Shown piece after piece: positions 52,675-61,897 of a stretch of DNA of 64,000 nt (position 1 is its first letter; every line of letters starts with the position of its first letter). Location of the stretch: positions 290,424 through 354,423 of the forward strand of contig NZ_JARXVF010000006.1 of the NCBI RefSeq assembly GCF_029892515.1. Reading direction: 5' to 3'. Source of the DNA: Pseudaminobacter soli (ex Li et al. 2025). Lineage in GTDB: Bacteria > Pseudomonadota > Alphaproteobacteria > Rhizobiales > Rhizobiaceae. The translations under genes and the position numbers were made by a program. The notes under the pieces were generated by a model. It saw nothing but the letters and a program-made list of their open reading frames with translations. It did not search any database and was not told the DNA's origin.

Positions 52675-53453
52675 GCAAGCAAGACGAAAAGACCAATACC
52701 GCCTGGTATATCGGCGCAAAGCGCGACCAGGTTGGAAGCGGTGCTATTCTCGTCGGCGATCCGGCCCGCATCGACCGCATCGCAGAACATATGACGGATG
52801 TCGAATTCCTGCCGGAAAACCGCGGCCTGCGCACGGTGACCGGCACGCGCAACGGCCAGCGCATCACCGTCAGCGCCTTCGGCATGGGCGCGCCGATCGC
52901 CACGATCGTCATGCATGAGCTGTTCGCGCTGGGCGTACGCAGCTTCCTGCGCGTCGGCACGGCCATGGCAGTGCCGCCGGCAAAGCTGGGCGATTTCGTG
53001 CTGGCCGATGGCGCGCTGCGCGCCGAAGGCACTTCCAACACCTATGCGCCGCTCGGCTTCCCGGCGATGGCCGATTTCGATCTCAATGCCGGCCTGCGAC
53101 AGCGGCTCGCCGCTTCCGGGCGCAAATGGCACGCTGGCGTCTATGGCACCTATGACGGCTTCTACACCGAAATGTTCGGCCTTTCGGGCGAACGCCGGGC
53201 GATGATCGACACGCTCAAGCAGGATATCCAGCGGCTTGGCTTGATCGGCACGGACATGGAAACCTCGGCGCTGCTGGTGGCCGCGCGTGTGCTGGGCGCA
53301 AGCGCCTCGACACTCTGCATCGCCACCGTAGATGCCTTCACACAAGAAAAGATCGATGACGCGGCGATGAGCATCGCTGAGCGCGAGCTGTTCGACGTCG
53401 CGCTCGATTCGATCTCTGAATTTGCAACGAAGAAGAATGAGGTGACGCTATGA
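52671..53453 (+). CDS. Nucleoside phosphorylase (PNP/UDP family)
   Basis: 260-residue phosphorylase of the purine-nucleoside/uridine phosphorylase superfamily. Family blocks are GAILVGDPARIDRIAEHMTD, TVSAFGMGAPIATIVMHELF (with the phosphate-binding region before it), RVGTAMAVPPAKLGDFVLAD and the nucleoside-binding Met-Glu in GTDMETSALLVAARV. It splits the glycosidic bond of a nucleoside with phosphate. The presence of this enzyme is the main reason to read the operon as a nucleoside system. It overlaps the SIS gene by four bases. Confidence 0.9.
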   Translation: MSKQDEKTNTAWYIGAKRDQVGSGAILVGDPARIDRIAEHMTDVEFLPENRGLRTVTGTRNGQRITVSAFGMGAPIATIVMHELFALGVRSFLRVGTAMAVPPAKLGDFVLADGALRAEGTSNTYAPLGFPAMADFDLNAGLRQRLAASGRKWHAGVYGTYDGFYTEMFGLSGERRAMIDTLKQDIQRLGLIGTDMETSALLVAARVLGASASTLCIATVDAFTQEKIDDAAMSIAERELFDVALDSISEFATKKNEVTL

Positions 53454-54217
53454 CGTCGATGGTCGACCGTTATTTCAACAACCTGGCCGAGCGGCTCGAA
53501 AAGGTCCGCGCCACGCAGGCCGCCGCGATCGATCAGGCCGCTGAGCTGTGCGCCAAGAGCATTGCAGCCGACAAGCTGGCCTTCACCTTCGGCACCGGCC
53601 ACGGCGCACTGCCGGCACTTGAGAGCTTCCCGCGCACCGGCACCATTGCCGGCTTCCGCCCGATCGTTGAAAGCACGATGATCTCCTTCCACCGTGTGCT
53701 GGGCGATATGGGCGCACGGCAATATCGCTTCATCCACGCCGTCGAAGGCTACGGCAAGGCGATCCTGCGTTCCCACCAGATCGACCCGCAGGACACGATG
53801 GTGCTGTTCTCGCACTCCGGCATTAATGCGGTGATCCTGGACATCGCGCTCGAGTGCAAGGAGCGCGGCCTGAAGGTGATCGGCGTGACCTCGCTGCCGC
53901 ACTCCAGCGTCACGCCCTCGCGTCACTCGTCCGGCAAGCGCCTGTTCGAGGTTGCCGATGTTGTCATCGACACCGGCATCCCGAAGGCCGATGCTGCTCT
54001 GGAGATCGATGGACTTGAGCATCCGGTGGGCGCCAACTCGACGAGCGTCACCATCGCGATTGCGCATGCGATCGTTGCGACGACGGCCGAGAAGCTGGTT
54101 CAGCAGGGCATCAAGCCCTTCGTGATGGTAAATCCCAACACGACCAGCAAGGAAGAAGCCAACAAGCAGAACGACCTCAACTATGAGGAACTGTGGCGCA
54201 GGCTGAAGTCGCGGTGA
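53450..54217 (+). CDS. SIS-domain protein, sugar-isomerase-like
   Basis: 255-residue protein with a single SIS (sugar isomerase) domain. The phosphosugar-binding loop is TFGTGHGALPALES and the second is VLFSHSGINAVILDIALECK, with an unusually long insert GVTSLPHSSVTPSRHSSGKR. SIS proteins bind phosphorylated sugars and act as isomerases, deglycases or regulators. It may convert the sugar phosphate made by the kinase and phosphorylase. Its family assignment is firm, but its activity is not. Confidence 0.85.
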   Translation: MTSMVDRYFNNLAERLEKVRATQAAAIDQAAELCAKSIAADKLAFTFGTGHGALPALESFPRTGTIAGFRPIVESTMISFHRVLGDMGARQYRFIHAVEGYGKAILRSHQIDPQDTMVLFSHSGINAVILDIALECKERGLKVIGVTSLPHSSVTPSRHSSGKRLFEVADVVIDTGIPKADAALEIDGLEHPVGANSTSVTIAIAHAIVATTAEKLVQQGIKPFVMVNPNTTSKEEANKQNDLNYEELWRRLKSR

Positions 54218-54219
54218 GC

Positions 54220-55674
54220 ATGATGGAGAGAGGTCTTTTCATCGACGGCGCCTGGCGCGAAGCGATCCAGGGCGACCGCCTCGAAATCCGCGATCCGGCG
54301 ACCGGCGAACTGGTCGGCTCCAGTGCACTCGCGTCACGCGCGGATGTCGATCTGGCGGTCGCTGCCGCGAGCCGTGCCCTTGCCGGTTGGGCCGCAACCC
54401 ACGCCGATCAGCGCGCGAAGATCCTGCACCGCGCGGCCGATCTGGTCAGCGAACGCATCGATGCGATTGCAGCGATGCTGACGCGTGAGCAGGGCAAGCC
54501 GGTGCCGGATTCGCGCAAGGAGATCGCCTTCGGCATCGAGGTGATCCGCTACTACGCCGAGGAAGGCCGCCGTCTCGGCGGCTCGCTCCGTCCCTCGTCG
54601 CGCTCCGACATCAAGAGCATTGTGACGACAGCGCCGGTCGGCGTGGTGGGCGCCATCGTGCCATGGAACTATCCGGTCGATCTCTATTGCTGGAAGATCG
54701 CGCCGGTGCTGGCGGCCGGCTGCACGCTGGTGGCCAAGCCGCCGCACGAGACGCCGCTGGCGATCGGCATGTTGGTGCAGTGCTTCATCGATGCCGGCGT
54801 GCCCGAAGGCGTGGTCAACGACATCCCCGGCACCGGTCCGGAAGTGGGCGCGGCGCTCGCCGAGCATCCCGACATTCGCATGATCACTGCAACCGCATCG
54901 GTTCCGGCGGGTCAGTCCATCATGCGTGCCGCGGCCGGCAATCTGAAACGGCTGTCGCTGGAGCTTGGCGGCCAAAGCCCGTTCGTGGTGCTGGACGATG
55001 CCGATCCGGTCGAGGCCGCCGCTGCCGCCGCGCGCCGCTCGTTCTCCAATATGGGGCAGATATGCATCGCGGTGAACCGCATCCTCGTCTCGAAGGGCAT
55101 CCACAAGGAGTTCGTCGAGGCGCTGGTGGCCGAAACCCAGAAGATCAAGCTCGGCAATGGCAGCCTGCCCGGCGTGCTCTATGGCCCGATGCTGCACGAG
55201 GGCGTGCGCAAGCGCGTGACGAGCCATGTCGAGGACGCGGTCGCAAAGGGTGGCAAGTTGCTTGTCGGCGGAAAGATCCCGTCCGGCGAGGAATACGCCA
55301 AGGGCTTCTTCTATGAGCCGGCTCTGGTCGACAACGCGCCGGACGATGCGCTTGCGCTGACCGAAGAAACCTTCGGGCCGCTCGCTGCCATCCGCCAGGT
55401 GGCTGACGACGCGGAAGCTCTGCGGGTTGCCAACGCGCTGCCCTACGGTCTCGCGGCCTACGTCTATTCGCGTGATCTCGAGCGCGCCTGGGCGCTGGCC
55501 GACAGGATCGAAGCAGGGGCCATCGGCGTGAACGTCAACGACACGACCGAGCTTCAGGCGCCGTTCGGCGGCTGGAAGATGAGCGGCATGGGCCGCGAGC
55601 TGGGTCTGGAAGGTATCGAGGCGTTCCGCGAGTCCAAACACATCAAGATGCGCGTGCGCTCGTTGACCGCGTAG
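54220..55674 (+). CDS. NAD(P)-dependent aldehyde dehydrogenase
   Basis: 484-residue aldehyde dehydrogenase. The cofactor region is VVGAIVPWNYPVDLYCWKIA, the general base Glu is in KRLSLELGGQSPFVVL, and the nucleophile Cys in FSNMGQICIAVNRILV. The end SGMGRELGLEGIEAFRESKH is typical. It oxidises an aldehyde, perhaps derived from the nucleoside or sugar. In-frame GTG starts at 54193 and 54214 are open upstream; ATG 54220 is chosen as the usual family N-terminus. It is the last gene before a clear terminator. Confidence 0.9.
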   Translation: MMERGLFIDGAWREAIQGDRLEIRDPATGELVGSSALASRADVDLAVAAASRALAGWAATHADQRAKILHRAADLVSERIDAIAAMLTREQGKPVPDSRKEIAFGIEVIRYYAEEGRRLGGSLRPSSRSDIKSIVTTAPVGVVGAIVPWNYPVDLYCWKIAPVLAAGCTLVAKPPHETPLAIGMLVQCFIDAGVPEGVVNDIPGTGPEVGAALAEHPDIRMITATASVPAGQSIMRAAAGNLKRLSLELGGQSPFVVLDDADPVEAAAAAARRSFSNMGQICIAVNRILVSKGIHKEFVEALVAETQKIKLGNGSLPGVLYGPMLHEGVRKRVTSHVEDAVAKGGKLLVGGKIPSGEEYAKGFFYEPALVDNAPDDALALTEETFGPLAAIRQVADDAEALRVANALPYGLAAYVYSRDLERAWALADRIEAGAIGVNVNDTTELQAPFGGWKMSGMGRELGLEGIEAFRESKHIKMRVRSLTA

Positions 55675-55690
55675 GCTGCGCGCTGCATCC

Positions 55691-55722
55691 GGAAGGGCCG
55701 GCTGGCGCCGGCTCTTCCGCTT
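55691..55722 (+). terminator. Intrinsic terminator of the nucleoside-type operon
   Basis: 12-bp stem GGAAGGGCCGGC / GCCGGCTCTTCC with one G-U wobble and loop TGGC, followed by GCTTTT. It lies 17 bases after the aldehyde dehydrogenase stop and ends the ten-gene unit. Confidence 0.8.
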
Positions 55723-55743
55723 TTCAGGCTATGTGTCGGGCAA

Positions 55744-57141
55744 TCACAGGTTCGGCCTGATGTTCTGGTTCATGCGGAAGAGGTTGGTCGGGTCGTATTT
55801 GTTCTTCAGCGCCACCAGCCTCGGATAGTTGGCGCCATAGGCGGCCTGTATGCGGTCCTCGCCTTCATCGCCCAGATTGTTCACGTAGGCCACGCCAGTC
55901 GAAAATGGCCGCATGGCAGCCCAGAAGGCTCTTCCCCATGCCAGATTGGCTTCGTCGTCGGCCGGGTCATCCCAGATCGCGATGGGGAAGCAGTCATAGG
56001 CCGCATCCCGGCCACCATAGGCCGTGGCCGCAGCAGGCACGCGGGCAATGGCGCCCCCCACCTGCTGAAAGACAGCAAGAGCCGAAGGCGAGGGTGCCGT
56101 CGCATAGGCCCCTATCAGGGCGTCGATCGCTGCATCGCTGATCTCGCGCAGGAACTGAGCTTTCCAATAGTAGCGCCTTCCGCGCGGAAAGATGCTGTCG
56201 CCCGCGGACTGGATTTGCAGGTAGGGCACGACGTCGATGCGGTTGTCCAGCGGCTTGCCATAGGCCCTGAGCGGTGCCAGCACGCGCTCGCCCTCGACAA
56301 ACGGGCCGCTGTAGCAGGCCGAGATGCTGAACACCCGCTTGCCAGGGGCGGCGGTTGCCATCGCCGCATCGAGGCTGAGCTCGTCGGGGGCGTTGCGAGA
56401 GAACTCGTGATAGAAGCGCATGGCGTCGTGCGCATCGGCCTCGTCGAAGACCACCGAGCCAGCCAGCACGTTCGGCCCCACGGGATGAAGCCTGTACTCG
56501 AAGGCGGTGACCACGCCGAAATTTCCGCCGCCGCCGCGCAGGCCCCAGAACAGGTCGGCATTCTCAGTCTCGCTTGCCCGCATCAGCCGTCCGTCCGCCG
56601 TAACGACCTCGGCTGCCAAAAGATTGTCGCACGCGAGGCCGTACCGGCGCCCCAGTTTGCCGAAGCCGCCGCCGAGCGTCAGCCCGGCAATGCCGGTATC
56701 GCCGTTCACGCCCATCGTTGTCGCAAGGCCGTGGGCCTGGGTGGCCGTGTCGAACTCGGCGAGCGACAGGCCGGCTTCGGCGCGCACGACGCGGCGCTCG
56801 ACGTCGACCTCGATCCCCTTCATGCGCGAGAGGTCGATAACCAGCCCGCCGTCGCAGACCGAGGCGCCGGCCACATTGTGCCCGCCGCTGCGCACCGCAA
56901 GCGGCAACCGGGTGGCGCGGACAAACGCAATGGCTGCGATGACATCTTGCGGTTCGGTGCAGTAGGCGATGACGGCGGGGCGGCGGTCTACAACGCCATT
57001 CCATACAAGGCGTGCCGTATCGTAGGCCATTGAACTGGGCAGCACGATTTCGCCGCGGAAGCTTCGCTGCAGGCGCTCGAAATCCTCGCTGCCATAAAGC
57101 AAGTCGCTCGAGACTTCGGCTGTCAGGGAGTGCATAGGCAA
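55744..57141 (-). CDS. FAD-linked oxidase, BBE type
   Basis: 465-residue flavoprotein of the berberine-bridge-enzyme group. The FAD domain has VRSGGHNVAGASVCDGGLVI, IDLSRM and TLGGGFGKLGRRYGLACDNL; the C-terminal BBE motif is ALKNKYDPTNLFRMNQNI. The His of SGGHNVAG is a usual FAD-linkage site, while the second linkage Cys common in the family is not obvious. Members oxidise sugars or aromatic alcohols with O2. It diverges from the LysR-type regulator, which may control it. An alternative start two codons later lies at 57135. Confidence 0.88.
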   Translation of the reverse strand: MPMHSLTAEVSSDLLYGSEDFERLQRSFRGEIVLPSSMAYDTARLVWNGVVDRRPAVIAYCTEPQDVIAAIAFVRATRLPLAVRSGGHNVAGASVCDGGLVIDLSRMKGIEVDVERRVVRAEAGLSLAEFDTATQAHGLATTMGVNGDTGIAGLTLGGGFGKLGRRYGLACDNLLAAEVVTADGRLMRASETENADLFWGLRGGGGNFGVVTAFEYRLHPVGPNVLAGSVVFDEADAHDAMRFYHEFSRNAPDELSLDAAMATAAPGKRVFSISACYSGPFVEGERVLAPLRAYGKPLDNRIDVVPYLQIQSAGDSIFPRGRRYYWKAQFLREISDAAIDALIGAYATAPSPSALAVFQQVGGAIARVPAAATAYGGRDAAYDCFPIAIWDDPADDEANLAWGRAFWAAMRPFSTGVAYVNNLGDEGEDRIQAAYGANYPRLVALKNKYDPTNLFRMNQNIRPNL

Positions 57142-57200
57142 ATCCTCCGGCTAGTATCGCGGCTTTCTCGTGGGCTTGGCAATTTCACACTGGAAACGGG

Positions 57201-57219
57201 ACTTGCGCAAAGTCCAAGT
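57201..57219. promoter_or_regulatory. Candidate LysR binding site between the BBE oxidase and LysR genes
   Basis: ACTT-N11-AAGT (ACTTGCGCAAAGTCCAAGT) has the T-N11-A layout of LysR-regulator boxes and lies 60 bases from the oxidase start and 42 from the LysR start, in the divergent promoter region. Confidence 0.55.
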
Positions 57220-57260
57220 TTTCAGGTGCTGGGTGAATTGAATTCATCTAGGCTCATCGC

Positions 57261-58166
57261 ATGAGAAGACTTCCGCCCCTGTCTTCATTGCGCGCATTCG
57301 AGGCGGCCGCCCGGCATCTGAGCTTTCAGAAGGCGGCGGCTGAGCTTGGCGTGACCTCGACGGCGATAAGCCACCAGATCCGATTGCTGGAGGAATGCTG
57401 CGGGCAGGCGTTGTTTCGCCGGCGGCCGCGCCCGCTTCAACTCACGTCCGCAGGGCAGGATTTGTTTCCGGTGTTGCGCAATGGCTTCGATGCGTTTGCC
57501 GCCGTGCTGGAGACGCTTTCTGCCTCGACCGAAGCGCGCTCCCTGCGGGTCACGACGACGAATGCCTTTGCCAGCCGCTGGCTGGTGCCGAGGCTGCCGC
57601 AATGGCGCAAGGCTCATCCCGACATTCCGCTTGAGGTGATCGGGACCGACAAGCTGCTCGACCTGCGGTCGGGTGAGGCCGATGTGGCGATCCGCTACAC
57701 GCGAACGATGCCTGCCGACAGCGGCGCGCAGGAGATGTTCCGCGACCGTTTTTTTCCGATGTGCAGCGCTGCGCTGTTGGCGGCCGGCCGGCCTATTTTG
57801 CGGCCCGGAGATTTGCGTCAGCACCCACTCATTCATTTCGACTGGTTGAAAACAGACGCCGAGACGCCGACCTGGCGCCGGTGGTGGGCGGCAGCTCGCT
57901 CAATCGACTCCGGGTTACCGGAAATCGCCAATGTCTGGGATTTGAGTTTTCGCGAGGAGACACACGCGATCGAGGCTATCCTCGCCGGCCAGGGCATCGC
58001 CATCTGCAGCGACGTGGTGCTGGCCCGCGAGCTTGCCAGCGGCGCGCTCGTCAAGGCGCACGAGCTTTCCTTGCCGGGCTTTGGCTTCTATCTGGTTCAG
58101 CCGCCCGACCATCCGCGCCAGGCCGTCATAGCCAGGTTCTCCGAATGGATCCGATCTGCGCTCTGA
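57261..58166 (+). CDS. LysR-type transcriptional regulator (GcvA-like)
   Basis: 301-residue LysR regulator. The helix-turn-helix is MRRLPPLSSLRAFEAAARHL, SFQKAAAELGVTSTAISHQI, RLLEECCGQALFRR; the effector-binding domain follows from about residue 90 (LRVTTTNAFASRWLVPRLPQ). The start PPLSSLRAFEAAARHLSF is typical of the GcvA/AmpR-like branch. It is divergent from the FAD oxidase gene and probably regulates it and itself. The inducer is unknown. Confidence 0.9.
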   Translation: MRRLPPLSSLRAFEAAARHLSFQKAAAELGVTSTAISHQIRLLEECCGQALFRRRPRPLQLTSAGQDLFPVLRNGFDAFAAVLETLSASTEARSLRVTTTNAFASRWLVPRLPQWRKAHPDIPLEVIGTDKLLDLRSGEADVAIRYTRTMPADSGAQEMFRDRFFPMCSAALLAAGRPILRPGDLRQHPLIHFDWLKTDAETPTWRRWWAAARSIDSGLPEIANVWDLSFREETHAIEAILAGQGIAICSDVVLARELASGALVKAHELSLPGFGFYLVQPPDHPRQAVIARFSEWIRSAL

Positions 58167-58287
58167 CGCAGCTCGCTGTTGAGCGCCTTGGCCAGCACGT
58201 GTCGCGCGACTGGCGTGTTGCCAGCCGTCGACTTCGCTGGCATTTGCAGGGTTTGCCAAGTTCGAAAGCCAATGCAGGACGGACATC

Positions 58288-59208
58288 ATGACTGAGACGC
58301 AGTACAATCCGGCGGACGGCATAGCCTTCGTCGAAGGTGTCTACATGCCGCTCGCCAGGGCGAGCGTACCGCTCACCGACCGTGGTTTTGTCCGTTCGGA
58401 TGCGACCTACGACGTCGTCCATGTCTGGAACGGCCGCTTCTTTCGGCTGGAAGATCACATAGAGCGTTTCCAGGCGTCCATGCGTGGTCTGCGCATGAGC
58501 CTGCCATATTCCCCTAAGGAGATGGCCGACATCCTGATCGAATGCGTCCGCCGCAGTGGCCTGCGCGATGCCTATGTTCAGATGACCTGCACGCGCGGCA
58601 TTCCTCCACGCGGCACGCGCGACCCGCGCCTGTGCCAGAACCGCTTCTATGCCTTCGCCCAGCCCTTCGTCTGGATCGCCAATGAGGAGCAGCGTCGGGA
58701 CGGCCTCAGTATGGTGGTGAGCTCGGTGCAGCGTATCCCGCCGGAGGCCCTCGATCCGCGTATCAAGAATTTCCATTGGCTAGACCTGACGATGGGCATT
58801 CTCGAAGCCTATGACCGCGATGCAGTCGTCGCCGCGCTGGTCGATCGCGACGGCAACATCACGGAAGGTGCCGGCTTCAACGTCTTTGCGGTGAGCAACG
58901 GTGTTCTCGCCACGCCGGAAAGCGGCATGTTCGAAGGCATGACCCGCCGCACCGTCATCGAACTGGCGCGGGAGCTTGGTATCGGCTGCGAGGTTCGGCC
59001 CGTCAGTGCCGACGAATTGCGGGCGGCCGATGAGATCTTCATCACCAGCACCGCCGGCGGCATCATGCCTGTGACCGTGCTCGACGGTCGCATCTATGGC
59101 AACGGCAAGCCCGGTGCGCTGACCAGTCGCCTGAACGAGATTTATTGGCAACGGCACCAGGAAGGCTGGCTCTGCACCGAAGTCGACTACTCGGTGAGCG
59201 CGGCATGA
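58288..59208 (+). CDS. Class IV PLP aminotransferase, candidate (R)-amine transaminase
   Basis: 306-residue fold-type IV aminotransferase. It shows a strong likeness, from memory, to (R)-selective amine transaminases of the ATA-117 type: DRGFVRSDATYDVVHVWNGR, then RFFRLEDHIERFQASMRGLR. The PLP Lys is in LDPRIKNFHWLDLTMGILEA, then DREGNITEGAGFNVFAV-like DRDGNITEGAGFNVFAV. D-amino acid and branched-chain enzymes share the fold but differ in these loops. An SDR follows with a four-base overlap and may reduce the ketone or aldehyde partner. The substrate is not proven. Confidence 0.85.
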   Translation: MTETQYNPADGIAFVEGVYMPLARASVPLTDRGFVRSDATYDVVHVWNGRFFRLEDHIERFQASMRGLRMSLPYSPKEMADILIECVRRSGLRDAYVQMTCTRGIPPRGTRDPRLCQNRFYAFAQPFVWIANEEQRRDGLSMVVSSVQRIPPEALDPRIKNFHWLDLTMGILEAYDRDAVVAALVDRDGNITEGAGFNVFAVSNGVLATPESGMFEGMTRRTVIELARELGIGCEVRPVSADELRAADEIFITSTAGGIMPVTVLDGRIYGNGKPGALTSRLNEIYWQRHQEGWLCTEVDYSVSAA

Positions 59209-59978
59209 ACGACGCGTCGGCTTCTCGCGTCTTCCTGGTCACCGGCGGCACGCATGGCATCGGCGCGTCTTGCGTCAGGCGCCTTGCCGCCGACGGCAGC
59301 CGGGTGGTGTTCACCGGCCGCGACCGTGATGCGGCCGAGGCGTTGATGGCGGAAATTCCCCAGGCGGTGTTTGTGGCAGGCGACGCCTCGGTCGAGGCAG
59401 ATTGCAAGGGGGCGGTGGCAAGGGCGCTCGAACTCGGCGAGGGGTGCATAGCCGGTCTCGTCAACAATGCCGGCATGAGTGCCCGCATGCCTTTCGACCA
59501 TGCAACTTTCGAGGACTGGAACCGGGTAATGACGGTGAACACCGGCTCGGCTTTCCTGTTCACGCGTCATGCGCTGGAGGGATTGCGGGCGGCCAGGGGT
59601 GCGGTGGTCATGATGTCGTCGATCGCCGGCTTGGTCGGCGAGGAGGGACTCTCTCTTTATACAGCCTCCAAATCCGCGTTGATCGGTCTGACTTACGCGC
59701 TTGCGCTCGAGTTCGGCACGGAAGTCCGTTGCAACGCAATCTGCCCGGGCCAGATTGCCACCCGCATGATGGCAAGGACGCTGCAGATTCCCGGGCGCCG
59801 GGAAATGCTGGAAAGCCGCATTCCGGTCGGCCGGCTCGGCATGCCGGAAGACGTGGCCGAAGCGGTGTTCTGGCTGTTGTCTTCGGCGTCGAGCTTCATC
59901 AATGGCGTGGTGCTGAGCGTCGATGGTGGCGAAACCGCAGGCTTCCTGACGCCCGACGCATCGGGCGCCGGAAACTGA
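59205..59978 (+). CDS. Short-chain dehydrogenase/reductase
   Basis: 257-residue SDR of the classical type. Cofactor motif TGGTHGIGASCVRRL is at residues about 13-27, the NNAG motif in LVNNAGMSAR, the catalytic Ser in VVMMSSIAGLVG, Tyr-x-x-x-Lys in LYTASKSALIGL, and ICPGQIATRM follows. The Asp/Arg pattern after the glycine motif (FTGRDRD) suggests NADP(H). It overlaps the transaminase stop by ATGA, so both are translated together. The substrate is likely the carbonyl partner of that transaminase. Confidence 0.9.
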   Translation: MNDASASRVFLVTGGTHGIGASCVRRLAADGSRVVFTGRDRDAAEALMAEIPQAVFVAGDASVEADCKGAVARALELGEGCIAGLVNNAGMSARMPFDHATFEDWNRVMTVNTGSAFLFTRHALEGLRAARGAVVMMSSIAGLVGEEGLSLYTASKSALIGLTYALALEFGTEVRCNAICPGQIATRMMARTLQIPGRREMLESRIPVGRLGMPEDVAEAVFWLLSSASSFINGVVLSVDGGETAGFLTPDASGAGN

Positions 59979-60003
59979 GTGGCCAAACAGTCAAGAGCAG
60001 AGC

Positions 60004-61125
60004 CTAGTTGTGCTCGGGCTGGATCAGCCCGACCGCAAGCTCGGCAATTGCCAGGCTCGAGGTAAGGCCCGGGCTTTCGATGCCGAACAGGTTGACGAGA
60101 TTGTCGACACCATGGACCGCCGGCCCCTGGATGACGAAATCGGCGTTGGGCTCGCCTGGGCCGGCGAGCTTGGGGCGTATGCCGCTATAGGTCGGGTGCA
60201 GGCTGTCGTCGGCAAGGTCCGGCCAGTATTTTCGGATCTCGCCATAAAATTGATCGGCCCGATGCGGGTTCACCCGATAATCGATCTCCTCGACCCACTC
60301 GACGTCGGGACCGAAGCGCATGCCGCCGTTAAGATCGAGCGTCAGGTGCACGCCAAGTCCGCCGGGCTCAGGTATTGGGTAGATCAGCCGCGAAAACGCA
60401 GGCTTGCCGGTCACGGAAAAATAATTGCCGCGCGCATAAAAAAGCGGCGACACGAATTTTGGATCCAACCCGGCAAGGGCACCTGCCACTGCATTGGCCG
60501 AAAGCCCGGCGGCGTTGAAAAAGCGCGTCGCGGCGATTTCGAATTCCGCGCCGCTGGTGCTGTCGCGCGTCTGCAGGACCACGCCGTCAGGCTCGATTCG
60601 TCCCGAGACGATGCGGGTGTTGTAGGAGACGAAGCACCCGCTTTCCTCAGCCTCGCCTAGGAGCGCGAGCATCAGGCCGTGGCTGTCGATGATGCCGGTC
60701 GAGGGCGACAGAACCGCCGCGGTGCAGTGCAATGCGGGCTCCAGCGCTTGGGCCTCGGCCGCGCTCAGCATCACCAGATCGTCCACGCCGCAGGCGTGCG
60801 CCTTTTCTATGATGGCGGCTAGCGTTGGTTCCTGGTCACTACGCGTGGCGGCGATGAGCTTGCCGCAGCGGCGATAGGGAACGCCCCGCTCCTCGGCAAA
60901 GGCGTAGAGCTTTTTGCGTCCATCCACGCAGAGTTTAGCCTTCAGGCTGCCGGTCGGATAGTAGATGCCGGCGTGGATGACCTCGGAATTGCGTGAGCTC
61001 GTTTCGGTGCCGATCGTATCGGCTGCCTCAACCACGATGGTTTCCCAGCCCCGTCGCGTTGCCTCGCGTGCAATCGCAAGGCCAATGACGCCGGCGCCCG
61101 CGACGATGCAGTCGACCTTTTCCAT
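60004..61125 (-). CDS. FAD-dependent oxidoreductase, LhgO-like (L-2-hydroxyglutarate dehydrogenase group)
   Basis: 373-residue D-amino-acid-oxidase-fold flavoenzyme. The dinucleotide motif is [19 protein letters not shown] at residues 8-26, with [20 protein letters not shown], the LhgO-type substrate region [20 protein letters not shown] and the closing [20 protein letters not shown]. This fits L-2-hydroxyglutarate oxidases/dehydrogenases better than glycine or sarcosine oxidases. It lies 18 bases after the FCD-type regulator gene on the same strand, so the two are probably co-transcribed. Confidence 0.85.
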   Translation of the reverse strand: MEKVDCIVAGAGVIGLAIAREATRRGWETIVVEAADTIGTETSSRNSEVIHAGIYYPTGSLKAKLCVDGRKKLYAFAEERGVPYRRCGKLIAATRSDQEPTLAAIIEKAHACGVDDLVMLSAAEAQALEPALHCTAAVLSPSTGIIDSHGLMLALLGEAEESGCFVSYNTRIVSGRIEPDGVVLQTRDSTSGAEFEIAATRFFNAAGLSANAVAGALAGLDPKFVSPLFYARGNYFSVTGKPAFSRLIYPIPEPGGLGVHLTLDLNGGMRFGPDVEWVEEIDYRVNPHRADQFYGEIRKYWPDLADDSLHPTYSGIRPKLAGPGEPNADFVIQGPAVHGVDNLVNLFGIESPGLTSSLAIAELAVGLIQPEHN

Positions 61126-61143
61126 CCTCAGTTCACCGATCCG

Positions 61144-61818
61144 TCATGCTTGTTCGCGAAGCGCGAGACGCTCCAGAATCACCTTGCCACCTTCGCCGAT
61201 GTCGTCTGCGATTGCACGTTCGGCCGCGTCCGGGTCGCGCGCCTCGATCGCGCGCAGGATCGGATAGTGGTGGTCGATCATGACGCGCCCGCCCGCCTGG
61301 TAGGATTCGGCAATCAGGGGGCCCATCTGCAGCCAAAGGCGGTAGAGGATGCCGCGCAGCACCGTCATGTCTGCGATCTCGGCAAGCGCGAAATGGAAAG
61401 TCTGGTTGAGTTCCAGCGCTTCGAGCCAATTCTCGCGCTCGATCGCTTCCTCGTTGCGTTCGATCAGTTGGCGCAGGCGGGCGATGTCCTCTGGCGTTGC
61501 CTTGACCGCGCTTTCGCGCGCCGCCAGCCCCTCCAGCTTCAACCGTATTTGTCGGATCTCGCGATAGCGCCCGATGGTCAGCACCGGCACACGCACATCG
61601 CGCGCCGATTTCTGGACAAGTGCCTCATCCTGGATCAGCCGGAGGATCGCATCGCGCACCGGCGTCACACTGGTGCCTAAGGACTGTGCCAGATCACGGA
61701 TTGTCAGGCGCGCATCGGGGGCAAATCGGCCTTTGATCAGCGCCTCGGCGATCTGGCCATAAACGGTGTTGCCGAGATTTTCGTGCTCAAGCGTCTGGAA
61801 GGCGAACTGTCCACTCAT
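61144..61818 (-). CDS. GntR-family regulator with FCD domain
   Basis: 224-residue regulator of the FadR/VanR type. The winged helix is GRFAPDARLTIRDLAQSLGT, SVTPVRDAILRLIQDEALVQ, followed by an all-helical FCD ligand domain (NQTFHFALAEIADMTVLRGI, then IDHHYPILRAIEARDPDAAE), whose Asp and His residues coordinate a metal and a carboxylate. It diverges from the class III aminotransferase gene at 62015 and is upstream of the LhgO-like gene. The TGATGCATCA palindrome in the gap is its likely site. The longer frame to 61869 adds a non-conserved leader and is rejected. Confidence 0.9.
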   Translation of the reverse strand: MSGQFAFQTLEHENLGNTVYGQIAEALIKGRFAPDARLTIRDLAQSLGTSVTPVRDAILRLIQDEALVQKSARDVRVPVLTIGRYREIRQIRLKLEGLAARESAVKATPEDIARLRQLIERNEEAIERENWLEALELNQTFHFALAEIADMTVLRGILYRLWLQMGPLIAESYQAGGRVMIDHHYPILRAIEARDPDAAERAIADDIGEGGKVILERLALREQA

Positions 61819-61887
61819 GGCTCGGAGCCTCCCGCAGGGTCTGTGTCTCGGCATAGCTCGCCTTGACACCCCAACCTATAAAATACA

Positions 61888-61897
61888 TGATGCATCA
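61888..61897. promoter_or_regulatory. Candidate FCD-GntR operator
   Basis: Palindrome TGATGCATCA inside ACATGATGCATCAAAC, 70 bases from the regulator start and 118 from the aminotransferase start. FCD-type GntR proteins often bind short palindromes like this in divergent promoters. Confidence 0.55.
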
